A stretch of 64,000 nt of DNA from Sulfitobacter mediterraneus (GCF_016801775.1 NZ_CP069004.1:868001-932000); one strand, 5' to 3'; positions 17,766-26,977 are shown, counted from the first letter of the stretch. Numbers and translations are program-made. The notes: generated from the sequence alone by a model not told the origin.

Positions 17766-18713
17766 TCAGGCCGAACAGCTTGCCCCGCCCAACACGCAGA
17801 ACTTTGCACAATGCGGATGGTTCAGCGCCACGTCGCGCTCTGCCTCTTGCAAGGTCGTGCCCAGCTCGAATTCGGGATCATAGGGCAACAGGGTACAGGC
17901 CAGAACTGCCGGGGCCGCAGCACCCTTGCGTTTGACCACCATGCGCGAGGACGAACACATCACCGCGTCGGGTGATTTGTCCAAAATGCCCCAGCAGGCC
18001 GTGGTGATTTCAGGCACTTCGACGCTTTCGTCCATCTCGGGGAAAAGTACTGTTTTGGCAGGGTCTTGCGCGTCGATCTTAAATCCATGCTCGGCAAAGA
18101 ACCGGCCATAGCCCGCGCGGCTGTCTTCATCGCTGTCGGCAAAGACCGAACGGCCCGCAACCGCCATCTGGAACCCGTTGTCACGCAGCCATTTCATGCC
18201 GGTCAACGTCTTGTCAAACGCCCCTTCACCGCGCTCTGCGTCATGCAGATCCGCGCGGTAGTGATCGACGGAGATTCGCAAGGTCAGCTTGCCCGGATAG
18301 GTCTTGTTCAGCCGCAACAAACCCGCCTGCATGGTCTTGCGCATCATCGGACGCATCGCATTGGTCAGAATCAAAACCTCATAACCCGCCGCCAGCGCGG
18401 CCTCGGTCATCTCGATCATTTGGGGGTTCATAAACGGCTCACCACCGGTAAAGGCGATTTCGCGCACCGGCCAGTCGCGGGCTTTGATCTGGTCCAGATA
18501 GTCACGCACCTCGTCCGCCGTGATATAGACCAACGCATCATTGCTGGGGCTTGAGGCAATATAACAGTTCACACATTCGATATTGCACAGGGTGCCGGTG
18601 TTGAACCAAAGCGTCTCAGGATGGGTCAGCGCCACCCGCGCACGCGCCTCGCCCTTGGCCGTGACAGCGGGATCTTTGAATTTGTCGAGATTTGCCCCGG
18701 CAAGATCTTTCAT
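17766..18713 (-). CDS. Radical SAM protein with C-terminal cysteine cluster
   Basis: A 315-residue radical SAM enzyme. The [4Fe-4S] cluster motif C43-x3-C47-x2-C50 is in 'LCNIECVNCYI', followed by the SAM-binding 'AFTGGEPFMN' near residue 90. The C-terminus holds further cysteines ('ITTACWG', 'VMCSSS', 'LACTLLP' and a final 'HCAKFCVLGGASCSA'), which could bind an auxiliary cluster as in SPASM or twitch domains. No substrate peptide, maturase partner or cofactor pathway is adjacent, so the reaction is unknown. It is divergent from zwf across 171 bases. Confidence 0.82.
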   Translation of the reverse strand: MKDLAGANLDKFKDPAVTAKGEARARVALTHPETLWFNTGTLCNIECVNCYIASSPSNDALVYITADEVRDYLDQIKARDWPVREIAFTGGEPFMNPQMIEMTEAALAAGYEVLILTNAMRPMMRKTMQAGLLRLNKTYPGKLTLRISVDHYRADLHDAERGEGAFDKTLTGMKWLRDNGFQMAVAGRSVFADSDEDSRAGYGRFFAEHGFKIDAQDPAKTVLFPEMDESVEVPEITTACWGILDKSPDAVMCSSSRMVVKRKGAAAPAVLACTLLPYDPEFELGTTLQEAERDVALNHPHCAKFCVLGGASCSA

Positions 18714-18829
18714 GTTTGGTCCTTGTGCGATGGGTTGTGATGTCCATTATCTGCTAAGGTATAGCGGCAGTGCGCGAAAGTCCTAGCATGAGGTGATGCA
18801 CAACCTTGTGATGCCGCGTAGAATATGCA

Positions 18830-18843
18830 TGTTAGCGATAACA
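18830..18843 (+). promoter_or_regulatory. CceR-like palindromic operator before zwf
   Basis: TGTTAGCGATAACA has perfect TGTTA / TAACA arms around GCGA. It resembles the LacI-family CceR operator that I remember from control of Entner-Doudoroff genes in Rhodobacterales. It lies 42 bases upstream of the zwf ATG and just downstream of a TAGAAT hexamer (18819-18824), a position suited to repression. Confidence 0.55.
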
Positions 18844-18884
18844 TTCCTGGTGCAGGCACGTTTGAAACAAGAAAGGTCACAGCG

Positions 18885-20354
18885 ATGGTTTCGAGAGTGA
18901 TTCCCGTGGATCCCTTTGATCTCGTGATTTTTGGCGGCACCGGTGATCTGGCGCGGCGCAAAATCTTGCCGGGTCTGTTCCGCCGTTTCTGTGCCGGTCA
19001 GGTCCCCGGCGATGCCCGTATTGTCGGCGCCGCCCGTACCGAACTGGACAGTGACGGCTATCGCCAGATGGTCCGCGAAGCGCTTGCAGAATTTGGCCGT
19101 GACATTGCTTGCGATGAAGGCACGCTCAGCGGTTTTCTTGATATGATCCAATACCTTGCCATCGATGCCCGCGGCGAGACCGGATGGGCCGAGCTGGCCG
19201 AACTGATGGTCGGCAAGGGCAGGGTGGAAGCCTTCTATTTCTCAGTTTCTCCGGCCTTGTTTGGCGATCTGGCCGAACGGCTGCAACACTGGGGGATGGC
19301 CGATGAGGACAGCCGGATTGTGGTTGAAAAACCCTTCGGGCACGATCTGGCCTCTGCCAAGGCATTGAATGCGACGCTGGCCCGTTATTTTGACGAAAAG
19401 CAGATCTACCGGATTGATCACTATCTGGGTAAAGAGACCGTGCAAAACCTGATGGCTGTGCGCTTTGGCAACATGCTGTTTGAACCTTTGTGGAACGCGC
19501 AATACGTCGATCATGTGCAAATCACCGTGGCCGAAACCGTCGGCGTTGGTGGGCGCGGCGAATATTACGACAAGGCCGGTGCGATGCGCGATATGGTGCA
19601 AAACCACCTGATGCAACTGCTCTGCCTGATCGCGATGGAGCCGCCCGCGCGGTTTGACCCGGACGCGGTGCGTGACGAAAAGCTCAAGGTGATCCGTTCC
19701 CTCGATCCGGTGCTTCCGCATCACATTGCGCGGGGCCAATATGATGCCATGCCCGGCAATGAGGCCGAGATGCCCAGCTATCGCGAGGCGGTCGATCATC
19801 CGCGCAGCCGCACCGAAAGCTTTATCGCGCTGAAAACCCACATCAGCAATTGGCGGTGGGCTGGCACGCCGTTCTATCTGCGTACCGGCAAACGCATGGC
19901 GGCACGATCCTCCGAGATCACAGTGATTTTCAAGGACACCCCGCATTCGATCTTTGCCGAAGACGCCGGACGCCACCGCAATGTATTGTCCATCCGCCTG
20001 CAACCGAACGAAGGCATCACGCTGGGTGTGACAATCAAGGAACCGGGGCCGGGCGGCATGCGTTTGATCGACGTGCCGCTGGACATGACCTTTGCCGAAA
20101 CCCTGGGCGTCGATGGCTCTGACCACGTAGATGCCTATGAACGGCTGATTACGGATGTGATCCGGGGCAACCAGACCCTGTTCATGCGCGGCGATGAGGT
20201 CGAGGCCGCCTGGGCTTGGACCGATCCGATCATCGAAGGCTGGGAGGCCCGCAACGACGTTCCGAAACCCTATGACATCGGGTCCGACGGGCCCACCGAT
20301 TCAACCGAGATGATGCGCCGCGACGGACGTGAATGGCGAAAGGTAACACCATGA
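18885..20354 (+). CDS. zwf: Glucose-6-phosphate 1-dehydrogenase
   Basis: Oxidises glucose 6-phosphate to 6-phosphogluconolactone with NAD(P)+, the entry to the Entner-Doudoroff and oxidative pentose phosphate routes. The 489-residue protein has the nucleotide-binding 'FGGTGDLARRK' near residue 13 and the active-site signature 'RIDHYLGKE' near residue 177. The ATG at 18885, with GAAAGG upstream, is preferred over an earlier in-frame ATG at 18825, because the earlier start would place the operator and promoter inside the gene. The stop overlaps the pgl start as ATGA. Likely controlled by the CceR-like palindrome at 18830-18843. Confidence 0.96.
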   Translation: MVSRVIPVDPFDLVIFGGTGDLARRKILPGLFRRFCAGQVPGDARIVGAARTELDSDGYRQMVREALAEFGRDIACDEGTLSGFLDMIQYLAIDARGETGWAELAELMVGKGRVEAFYFSVSPALFGDLAERLQHWGMADEDSRIVVEKPFGHDLASAKALNATLARYFDEKQIYRIDHYLGKETVQNLMAVRFGNMLFEPLWNAQYVDHVQITVAETVGVGGRGEYYDKAGAMRDMVQNHLMQLLCLIAMEPPARFDPDAVRDEKLKVIRSLDPVLPHHIARGQYDAMPGNEAEMPSYREAVDHPRSRTESFIALKTHISNWRWAGTPFYLRTGKRMAARSSEITVIFKDTPHSIFAEDAGRHRNVLSIRLQPNEGITLGVTIKEPGPGGMRLIDVPLDMTFAETLGVDGSDHVDAYERLITDVIRGNQTLFMRGDEVEAAWAWTDPIIEGWEARNDVPKPYDIGSDGPTDSTEMMRRDGREWRKVTP

Positions 20355-21022
20355 AATTTATCGAATATCCAGACCGTGAGCTTTTGACCATGCGGGTTGC
20401 TGACGAACTGGCAGGCGAAATCGAAAATGCGCTTTTCACCCATGACAGCGTGTCTTTTGCCGTGCCCGGCGGCACCACACCGGGGCCGATCTTTGACATG
20501 CTCAGCGGCACCGATCTGGGGTGGGACAAGGTCAATGTGATGCTCACTGATGAACGCTGGGTGCCCGAAGATCACGATCTGTCCAACACACGGCTGGTGC
20601 GCGACCGGCTGTTGACCGGTCCTGCCGCTGCCGCGACCTTCCTGCCGTTCTACCGCGCGGGTCAGACGGCGGCAGACGCCTGTCCGGAAGTGGCGGAGAC
20701 GCTGACGCCTCATATGCCGCTTTCGGTTCTGGTGCTGGGGATGGGCGATGACATGCACACCGCATCGCTGTTTCCCGGCGCACCGGGGCTTGAGGCCGCT
20801 TTGGATGGCCACGCCCCCTTGCTCTGCCCGATATCGCCGCCCGATCAGGACATTGACCGCGTGACCCTGCCGGCCCATGCCCTCAAAGGGGCCTTGTCCA
20901 CGCATGTGGTGATCTTTGGCGCCCTCAAGCGCAACGCACTGGAAAAGGCACAGCATCTCGCCCCGAAAGACGCGCCCATTGCCGCAGTTCTGGGCAATGC
21001 AACTGTACATTGGGCCGCATGA
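20351..21022 (+). CDS. pgl: 6-phosphogluconolactonase
   Basis: Hydrolyses 6-phosphogluconolactone to 6-phosphogluconate, the second step after Zwf. The 223-residue DevB-type protein shows '[14 protein letters not shown]' near residue 40 and 'LTDERWVP' near residue 70, both family signatures, and '[15 protein letters not shown]', which contributes to phosphate and catalytic contacts. The ATG overlaps the zwf stop by four bases and the stop overlaps the pgi start, so the three enzymes are made as one translationally coupled unit. Confidence 0.94.
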   Translation: MKFIEYPDRELLTMRVADELAGEIENALFTHDSVSFAVPGGTTPGPIFDMLSGTDLGWDKVNVMLTDERWVPEDHDLSNTRLVRDRLLTGPAAAATFLPFYRAGQTAADACPEVAETLTPHMPLSVLVLGMGDDMHTASLFPGAPGLEAALDGHAPLLCPISPPDQDIDRVTLPAHALKGALSTHVVIFGALKRNALEKAQHLAPKDAPIAAVLGNATVHWAA

Positions 21023-22611
21023 TGGACAATTGGACCCGCCTGAAAAGCCGCTTTGACGCCACCAGGGATCGCCCGCTTCTGGCGCTCTTCGAAGAGGAAG
21101 GCCGCGCCGCACATTACGCCGTGCAAACCGAACACATGCGGTTTGATTATGCAAAAACCAACATCGATGCGGACACCCGCGCCGATCTGATCGCCCTGAC
21201 CGAGGCCGCGGATGTGCCGGGCAAACGGGACGCAATGTTTAGCGGCGCGGCGATCAACAGCACCGAAAACCGTGCCGTATTGCACACCGCCCTGCGCAAT
21301 CTGGATGGTGGGCCGGTCTATGTGGAGGGGCAGGATGTGATGCCGGGCATCCATGCCACTTTGGCCCGGATGCGCGCCTTCGCAAATGAGATCCGCAGCA
21401 GCGATATCACCGATGTTGTCAATATCGGCATTGGCGGTTCTGACCTTGGTCCCGCGATGGCGACGGCCGCGCTCAAACCCTATCACGATGGCCCGCGCTG
21501 CCACTTTGTTTCAAACGTCGATGCCGCCCATATCGCCGATACGCTGGCGGGGCTCGACGCCAAAACCACGCTGGTGATTGTCGCCTCCAAAACCTTCACC
21601 ACGATTGAAACCATGACCAACGCCCGCACCGCACGGGCCTGGATGCAGGATCATGGCGGCGATCCCAAAACCCAATTCGCCGCGCTCAGCACGGCAGAAG
21701 AAAAAACCAGCGCTTTTGGTATCGACCCCAAACAGGTCTTTGGTTTTGAGGACTGGGTCGGCGGGCGTTATTCCGTCTGGGGGCCGATCGGGCTTTCACT
21801 GATGATCGCCATTGGTCCCAAAGCGTTTGACAGTTTCCTGCGCGGTGCACAGGCGATGGACCGGCACTTCCGGGCGGCAGAACCGTTGGAAAACATGCCG
21901 ATCATGCTGGCGCTGGTCGGCATTTGGCACAACCAGATCTGCGGCTATGCAACCCGCGCAGTGCTGCCTTATGATCAACGACTGGCATTGCTGCCCAGCT
22001 ACCTGCAACAGCTTGAGATGGAATCAAACGGCAAATCTACCTTGCTCGACGGCTCGGATCCCCGGCGCCACAGTGGCCCCGTGGTTTGGGGCGCGGCAGG
22101 CACCAATGGCCAACACGCCTTTTACCAGCTGATCCACCAGGGCACCCGCGTCATTCCTTGCGAATTCATGGTCGCCGCCAATGGGCATGAGCCGGATCTG
22201 GCCCACCACCATCAACTGCTGATCGCCAATTGCCTTGCCCAATCCGAAGCGCTGATGCGCGGCCGGTCCCTGACGGAGGCGCGCAAATTGATGCAGGCCA
22301 AGGGCCATGAAGGGGATGAGCTGGAACGCCAGGCCCGCCACCGCGTCTTTCCGGGCAATCGCCCCTCCACAACGCTGGTCTATGACCGGCTTGACCCCTT
22401 CATCCTTGGCCAGATCATCGCGCTTTATGAACACCGCGTCTTTGTCGAGGGGGTGATCCTCGGCATCAACTCCTTTGACCAATGGGGCGTTGAACTGGGC
22501 AAGGAACTGGCCACCTCGCTGCAACCGCTTGTCGAAGGCAGCGCGCCCGCGACCGGCAAAGACGGATCAACCGCCGCGCTGCTGGATTATATCCTCAACC
22601 GGCGCAGTTAA
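21019..22611 (+). CDS. pgi: Glucose-6-phosphate isomerase
   Basis: Interconverts fructose 6-phosphate and glucose 6-phosphate, feeding carbon into Zwf. The 530-residue protein contains the PGI signatures '[12 protein letters not shown]' near residue 135, '[13 protein letters not shown]' near residue 195, and '[14 protein letters not shown]' near residue 485 with the catalytic Lys region. Either ATG 21019, overlapping the pgl stop, or ATG 21022 may be used. It completes a zwf-pgl-pgi operon; the edd/eda genes of the Entner-Doudoroff route are not in the window. A hairpin repeat follows the stop and could terminate the transcript. Confidence 0.96.
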   Translation: MMDNWTRLKSRFDATRDRPLLALFEEEGRAAHYAVQTEHMRFDYAKTNIDADTRADLIALTEAADVPGKRDAMFSGAAINSTENRAVLHTALRNLDGGPVYVEGQDVMPGIHATLARMRAFANEIRSSDITDVVNIGIGGSDLGPAMATAALKPYHDGPRCHFVSNVDAAHIADTLAGLDAKTTLVIVASKTFTTIETMTNARTARAWMQDHGGDPKTQFAALSTAEEKTSAFGIDPKQVFGFEDWVGGRYSVWGPIGLSLMIAIGPKAFDSFLRGAQAMDRHFRAAEPLENMPIMLALVGIWHNQICGYATRAVLPYDQRLALLPSYLQQLEMESNGKSTLLDGSDPRRHSGPVVWGAAGTNGQHAFYQLIHQGTRVIPCEFMVAANGHEPDLAHHHQLLIANCLAQSEALMRGRSLTEARKLMQAKGHEGDELERQARHRVFPGNRPSTTLVYDRLDPFILGQIIALYEHRVFVEGVILGINSFDQWGVELGKELATSLQPLVEGSAPATGKDGSTAALLDYILNRRS

Positions 22612-22620
22612 CCTTCTTCA

Positions 22621-22670
22621 TTTGGCCGGAAAACCTCCGGGGTGTTTGAGGGGCAGCGCCCCTCATTCCC
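22621..22670 (+). repeat. Dispersed hairpin repeat, copy A
   Basis: TTTGGCC, a CTCCGGGG block and a perfect 7-bp hairpin (GAGGGGC-agc-GCCCCTC, 22648-22664) followed by ATTCCC. The same order occurs on the minus strand at 52293-52345 and, more diverged, at 44719-44764. It lies between the convergent pgi and antiporter genes and probably terminates transcription. Confidence 0.7.
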
Positions 22671-22704
22671 AAATAGATCAAATGCGGCGCAGCCGCGCCT
22701 TTTG

Positions 22705-23961
22705 CTACATCAGATCCGGGGCGCGGCCGACGCGGTTGGCCAGTTTGCCCACCGTAAGCCCCTGCACAATAATGGAAAACACCACGACGATATAGGTGCA
22801 GGTCAGGATAAGCGGCTTCCATTCCCCATCCGGCAGGGACAGGGCCAGCGCCACTGATATCCCGCCTTTCAGGCCACCCCAGGTCATGATCGGGGTCACG
22901 CCCTGACTGAACGTGCGAAACGGCTTCAACATACTGATCGGCACGGCCACAGCAGCCAGACGCGCCAAAAGCGCGATAAAGATCGTGGCCACGCCGGTCA
23001 GCAACATATCGCCGGAAAAAGCGATGGCAAAAACCTCGAAGCCGATCAAAAGGAACAGAACCGCGTTCAAGATCTCGTCGATCAGCTTCCAGAAGGCATC
23101 AACATACCGACGGGTTTCCTCGGACATGCCCCGTGCCGCGCCGACATCACCGATCAGCAAACCGGCACAGACTGCCATAATCGGCGCCGAGACATGCAGC
23201 GCCACAGCCAGTTCATAGCCGCCAAAGGCCAGCCCAAGCGTCAGCAGCACCTCAAGCGAGTAATCATCAATCCGCCGCATCACCCGAAAGGTGATCCAGC
23301 CCAGCACAAGCCCCAGCACCGCGCCGCCAAAGGCCTCCTGCACAAACAGCAAGACCGCCGCGTTCAGGGGGCTGCCGTCACTGCCGTGGTGTGCGCCTGA
23401 TGGAAATGCCAGCCCCACCAGCACCAGGAACACAACATAGCCAACCCCATCATTAAAAAGGCTTTCTCCGGCGATCTTGGTCTCCAGCGTCTTGGGCAGA
23501 TCCGCCTCACGCAGCACCCCAAGGACCGCCACAGGATCAGTGGGAGAGATCAGTGAGCCAAAGACCAGCGCAATCAGGATCGGCATGCCGGTCAGCCATG
23601 AAAAGGCAAAGCCCACCACCAACGTGGACAGCGCCACACCCAGTGTCGCCATCAAAAACACCGTCACCCATTCGCGGCGCAGATCGCTCAGCTTCACATG
23701 CAGCGCCCCGGCAAACAGCAGCAGACCCAGCATCCCCTCCAGCAGCGCTTCGGAAAAGTCGATGCCGGTGACAAAGCCGCGCACAGTGTCCGCGATGCCA
23801 AGGGCGGGCCAGATCAAATCAAGGCCCAGCAATCCAAAGGACGCCAAAAGAGAGACCACCAAAATCCCGATCGCCGCAGGCAGTTTGAGATAGAGGTAAT
23901 TGATCGCCCCGAAACACCCCGCCAGAACAATCAACAACGAGGTGACTTGCAGGACATTCAT
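22705..23961 (-). CDS. Cation:proton antiporter, CPA1 (NhaP-type) family
   Basis: A 418-residue membrane protein with about twelve helices that exchanges Na+ or K+ for H+, important for marine salt and pH balance. The CPA1 fingerprints 'SPTDPVAVLGVLRE' near residue 140 and 'GESLFNDGVGYV' near residue 166, with the conserved Asp thought to bind the ion, are clear. The C-terminal cytoplasmic tail is very short, so large regulatory TrkA-type domains are absent. The ATG overlaps the stop of the upstream GNAT gene as ATGA, giving a two-gene operon. Ion selectivity cannot be assigned from sequence. Confidence 0.9.
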   Translation of the reverse strand: MNVLQVTSLLIVLAGCFGAINYLYLKLPAAIGILVVSLLASFGLLGLDLIWPALGIADTVRGFVTGIDFSEALLEGMLGLLLFAGALHVKLSDLRREWVTVFLMATLGVALSTLVVGFAFSWLTGMPILIALVFGSLISPTDPVAVLGVLREADLPKTLETKIAGESLFNDGVGYVVFLVLVGLAFPSGAHHGSDGSPLNAAVLLFVQEAFGGAVLGLVLGWITFRVMRRIDDYSLEVLLTLGLAFGGYELAVALHVSAPIMAVCAGLLIGDVGAARGMSEETRRYVDAFWKLIDEILNAVLFLLIGFEVFAIAFSGDMLLTGVATIFIALLARLAAVAVPISMLKPFRTFSQGVTPIMTWGGLKGGISVALALSLPDGEWKPLILTCTYIVVVFSIIVQGLTVGKLANRVGRAPDLM

Positions 23962-24410
23962 GCGCCCGTGGCCATGTCATATGTGATCCACATGGTGCGC
24001 GTCGCCAGTTGATCATAAACGCCGCGCCCGCGGTAATTGTCATCCGCCGTGATCCAGCGCACCACGGTCCAGCCGTTTTGCTGCGCGATCTCGCCTACGC
24101 CTTTGATCAAGGCCTGCGCCGCACCGCTGCCGCGTGCGGCCGGATCCACGAACAAATCATCCAGAAAACACTTCACAGCGGCGCTCAAAGGGCTGGCGAA
24201 GGGGCGATAATGGGTCAGTCCGATGGCCGCGCCCTGCTGATCCACCGCCAGCAGCCCGTTCACCTCATGGGCATCATCCATCAGCCAGCCGAACACGCGA
24301 TCGCGCATCTCTGCGGTTTGCTCCACCTTATAAAATTTCGCATATCCGGCATAAAGGCGATCCCAATCAGCGCGGTCTTGGGCGGTTACGGGGCGAATGG
24401 TTACACTCAT
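23958..24410 (-). CDS. GNAT-family N-acetyltransferase
   Basis: A 150-residue acetyl-CoA-dependent acyltransferase. The single GNAT domain has the acetyl-CoA pyrophosphate-binding stretch 'DPAARGSGAAQAL' (Q/R-x-x-G-x-A type) near residue 95 and a preceding 'CFLDDLFV' beta strand 4. Substrate is unknown. It is the first gene of a coupled pair with the antiporter and starts at the ATG at 24410 after GGAAAT. Confidence 0.85.
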   Translation of the reverse strand: MSVTIRPVTAQDRADWDRLYAGYAKFYKVEQTAEMRDRVFGWLMDDAHEVNGLLAVDQQGAAIGLTHYRPFASPLSAAVKCFLDDLFVDPAARGSGAAQALIKGVGEIAQQNGWTVVRWITADDNYRGRGVYDQLATRTMWITYDMATGA

Positions 24411-24625
24411 GGCATTTCCTTTGGTTGCAGTGGGGGCAGGGGTTTGCGCTACCTCTACACAGATGCACGTTCAGGGCAACATCACCTGCCCCCCGATGCC
24501 CCGCAGATCGCCAGCCGATAACGCCTTACGACATAACGTCATTTCCCCCCCGGCAGAGTGACCGCGCTTGCAAGACCGGGGCAGATTGTCCAATCTGACG
24601 CGAATGTTCACGGAGGAGAACCCGA

Positions 24626-26245
24626 ATGCTTGGTCAAATGATGTCCAAACCCCTGCTGATTTCCAGCCTGATCGAACACGCCGAACGTTATCACGGCGAA
24701 GCGGAAATCCATTCGGTCAACACCGGTGGCGGCATCGAGGAAACCAGCTGGGGACAGGTGGCTCGAAACGCCCGCGCCATGGCATCGGCACTGACCGCAT
24801 TGGGGTTGGAGCCGCAAGCCCGTTGCGGCACCATCGCATGGAACAACCGCCGCCATCTTGAGCTGTATTTTGGTGTCTCGGGCGGCGGCTTTGTCTGCCA
24901 CACGATCAATCCGCGCCTGTTCCCCGAACAACTTGTCTACATCCTCAACCATGCTGAGGACAAAGTGTTGTTCATCGACAAAACCTTTGTGCCTCTGGTG
25001 GCTGCAATCCGCGACAAGCTGGAGCATCTTGACCACATCGTTCTGATGGAAGGCCATGACGCCGAAGCCGAAAAGACGCTGCCGGGGCTGAAGTTCTATG
25101 ATGATCTCGTGGCCTCTGGCGATCCGGAGTTTTCCTGGCCGGAACTTGATGAAAACATCGCCTCAAGCCTTTGTTATACTTCGGGAACAACGGGAAATCC
25201 CAAGGGCGTTCTTTATTCCCACCGCTCCACCGTCTTGCACAGTTTTGCGGTGAATTTCGCCGACAGCATTTCCTTCTCTGCCGCTGACATCGTACTTCCT
25301 GTGGTGCCGATGTTCCATGTCAACGCATGGGGCGCGCCCTATGCCTGTGCGCAGGTTGGCGCGCGGATGGTGATGCCGGGGCCGGGTTTGGATGGGCCCT
25401 CGCTTTTGGGGCTTATTGAAGATCTCAAAGTGACCGTGGCTTTGGGCGTGCCGACGATCTGGCTGGGCCTTTATGGGGAGGCCAAGAAATCCGGCGCCAA
25501 GATGGCCAGTTTGCAACGCACTGTTGTGGGGGGGTCGGCCTGTCCGCCATCGCTGATCACCGCCTTCCGCGAGGAATATAATGTCGACACCATTCACGCT
25601 TGGGGCATGACAGAGATGTCACCCGTCGGGTCGGTGAACCGCCCGCTGGCCAAACATGGCGATCTGCCAATGGAAGAGCAGCACAAGCTGCGCGAAAATC
25701 AGGGCCGTCCTGTGTACGGGGTGGAGCTGGAGATCCTCGACGAGAACGGTGCGCCGCTGCCTCATGATGGCGTCACCCAAGGCGATTTGGTCACGCGCGG
25801 GTATTGGATTGTGGACAGCTACTTCCGTTCCAGCACCGAAGAAACACTTGAGAACGGCTGGTTTCACACCGGCGATGTGGCGACGATGGATGCAGACGGC
25901 TATGTGACGATCCGCGACCGGTCCAAGGACATCATCAAATCGGGCGGTGAATGGATCAGCTCGGTCGAGCTGGAAAACATCGCAATTGCCCATCCTGATC
26001 TGGCCGATGCGGCGGTGATTGGCGCGACCCATGAAAAATGGGACGAACGCCCGATCCTGATCGCCGTCAAGGCCGAAGGGGCCGACCCGGCAGAGGCCGA
26101 TGTTCTGGCGTTCTTTGATGGCAAGATTGCCAAATGGCAGGTGCCGGACCGCGTTGTCTTTACCGATGTTCTGCCGCGCAACGCCACGGGCAAGGTGCTC
26201 AAACGCAACCTGCGCGATGAATTTGGCAAGATCCTGCTGGGTTGA
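24626..26245 (+). CDS. dmdB: Acyl-CoA ligase, probable 3-methylmercaptopropionyl-CoA ligase (DmdB-like)
   Basis: An adenylate-forming acyl-CoA synthetase of 539 residues. The P-loop 'YTSGTTGNPKGV' is near residue 189, 'HAWGMTEMSP' (A5 motif) near residue 330, the A8 region 'DRSKDIIKSGGEWIS' near residue 430, and the A10 catalytic Lys in 'LPRNATGKVLKR' near residue 520. Its N-terminus (MLGQMM, SSLIEHAERYHG), length and order closely match what I recall of the Ruegeria pomeroyi DmdB enzymes, which activate 3-methylmercaptopropionate in DMSP demethylation. No dmdA, dmdC or dmdD is nearby, so a medium-chain fatty acid ligase remains possible. The start follows GGAGGAGAACCC about six bases upstream. 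Confidence 0.75.
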   Translation: MLGQMMSKPLLISSLIEHAERYHGEAEIHSVNTGGGIEETSWGQVARNARAMASALTALGLEPQARCGTIAWNNRRHLELYFGVSGGGFVCHTINPRLFPEQLVYILNHAEDKVLFIDKTFVPLVAAIRDKLEHLDHIVLMEGHDAEAEKTLPGLKFYDDLVASGDPEFSWPELDENIASSLCYTSGTTGNPKGVLYSHRSTVLHSFAVNFADSISFSAADIVLPVVPMFHVNAWGAPYACAQVGARMVMPGPGLDGPSLLGLIEDLKVTVALGVPTIWLGLYGEAKKSGAKMASLQRTVVGGSACPPSLITAFREEYNVDTIHAWGMTEMSPVGSVNRPLAKHGDLPMEEQHKLRENQGRPVYGVELEILDENGAPLPHDGVTQGDLVTRGYWIVDSYFRSSTEETLENGWFHTGDVATMDADGYVTIRDRSKDIIKSGGEWISSVELENIAIAHPDLADAAVIGATHEKWDERPILIAVKAEGADPAEADVLAFFDGKIAKWQVPDRVVFTDVLPRNATGKVLKRNLRDEFGKILLG

Positions 26246-26500
26246 TCAGGCTTTCCAGCGCTCCAGACGGGGAATGCCGCGCGTGAACATCCACGCCATC
26301 ACTTTCGGCATGCCTGACCGCATCAGCGCTTCGACGCAGTGCTGCTGAAATTCCTTTACTGTTGCATCGGGGTGCCGAAAGGCGCCCTGATCATAGCAAA
26401 TGGAACAATATGTCTGGCTTTTGCTGCCGTCGGCCTCCAATCCGCCGCCCTGCGGATCCTTGGACAGCGGCATTCCGCAGCTTTGACAACTCCCTGACAT
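26246..26500 (-). CDS. Zinc-ribbon domain protein
   Basis: An 84-residue protein with paired cysteines C5-x2-C8 and C32-x2-C35 that form a zinc ribbon of the 'putative zinc ribbon' type seen in small bacterial proteins. The 'CQSCGMPL' and 'YCSICYDQG' blocks are characteristic, and the rest is a short helical tail. Function is unknown. It ends directly against the dmdB-like gene, convergently, and is divergent from the MerR gene, sharing its regulatory region; it is therefore a candidate target of that regulator. Confidence 0.8.
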   Translation of the reverse strand: MSGSCQSCGMPLSKDPQGGGLEADGSKSQTYCSICYDQGAFRHPDATVKEFQQHCVEALMRSGMPKVMAWMFTRGIPRLERWKA

Positions 26501-26547
26501 GGTTTTCTCCCTTCTTCTCTTGCGTCACTGCTGGGACCATTCTATAA

Positions 26548-26569
26548 ACCATGGACCACTGTCAATGGT
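26548..26569. promoter_or_regulatory. Dyad likely bound by the adjacent MerR regulator
   Basis: ACCATGGAC and GTCAATGGT form 9-bp half-sites with one mismatch, separated by CACT. The dyad lies between the divergent zinc-ribbon and merR genes and contains TTGACA on the minus strand, with TAGAAT fifteen bases further on. The placement suggests control of the zinc-ribbon promoter; this is inference. Confidence 0.5.
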
Positions 26570-26581
26570 TTTGAGGGAAAA

Positions 26582-26977
26582 ATGCGCATCGGTGAACTGG
26601 CCAAACGGGCAAAAGTGTCTCGAGATACGATCCGGTTTTATGAACGCCACGGTTTGATCCGCTCAGACGTCGACCCGGAGGCTGGCAACAGCTACCGGAT
26701 TTACCCCGAAGACGCGGTGCTGACCTTGGATGTCATCCGCGATGCCCAGGCCGCAGGGTTGAGTATTGCCGACATCAGCATGTTTCTGGCGCAGTTTCTG
26801 GCCCAAGCTCCGGAGACCGAGGCCGGGCAGGGGTTTCTGGAGACCAAGATTGCCGAAGTGCGAAGCCGGCAAGAGGCGGGCGCACGGTTCTTGCAAATGC
26901 TCGAACAGACCAAAGCCGCACTGGACCGCGCGCCGCAAGATGGTCTGGATGAAATGACAAGCCGCGCCAAGGAGTGA
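26582..26977 (+). CDS. MerR-family transcriptional regulator
   Basis: A 131-residue regulator with an N-terminal MerR helix-turn-helix ('MRIGELAKRAKVSRDTIRFYE', then 'YRIYPEDAV') and a C-terminal dimerisation helix of about 50 residues. The C-terminus has no cysteines, so it is unlikely to be a mercury, copper or zinc sensor of the classical kind; the effector is unknown. GAGGGAAAA precedes the ATG. Its operator is probably the dyad at 26548-26569, and the divergent zinc-ribbon gene is the obvious candidate target. Confidence 0.88.
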   Translation: MRIGELAKRAKVSRDTIRFYERHGLIRSDVDPEAGNSYRIYPEDAVLTLDVIRDAQAAGLSIADISMFLAQFLAQAPETEAGQGFLETKIAEVRSRQEAGARFLQMLEQTKAALDRAPQDGLDEMTSRAKE

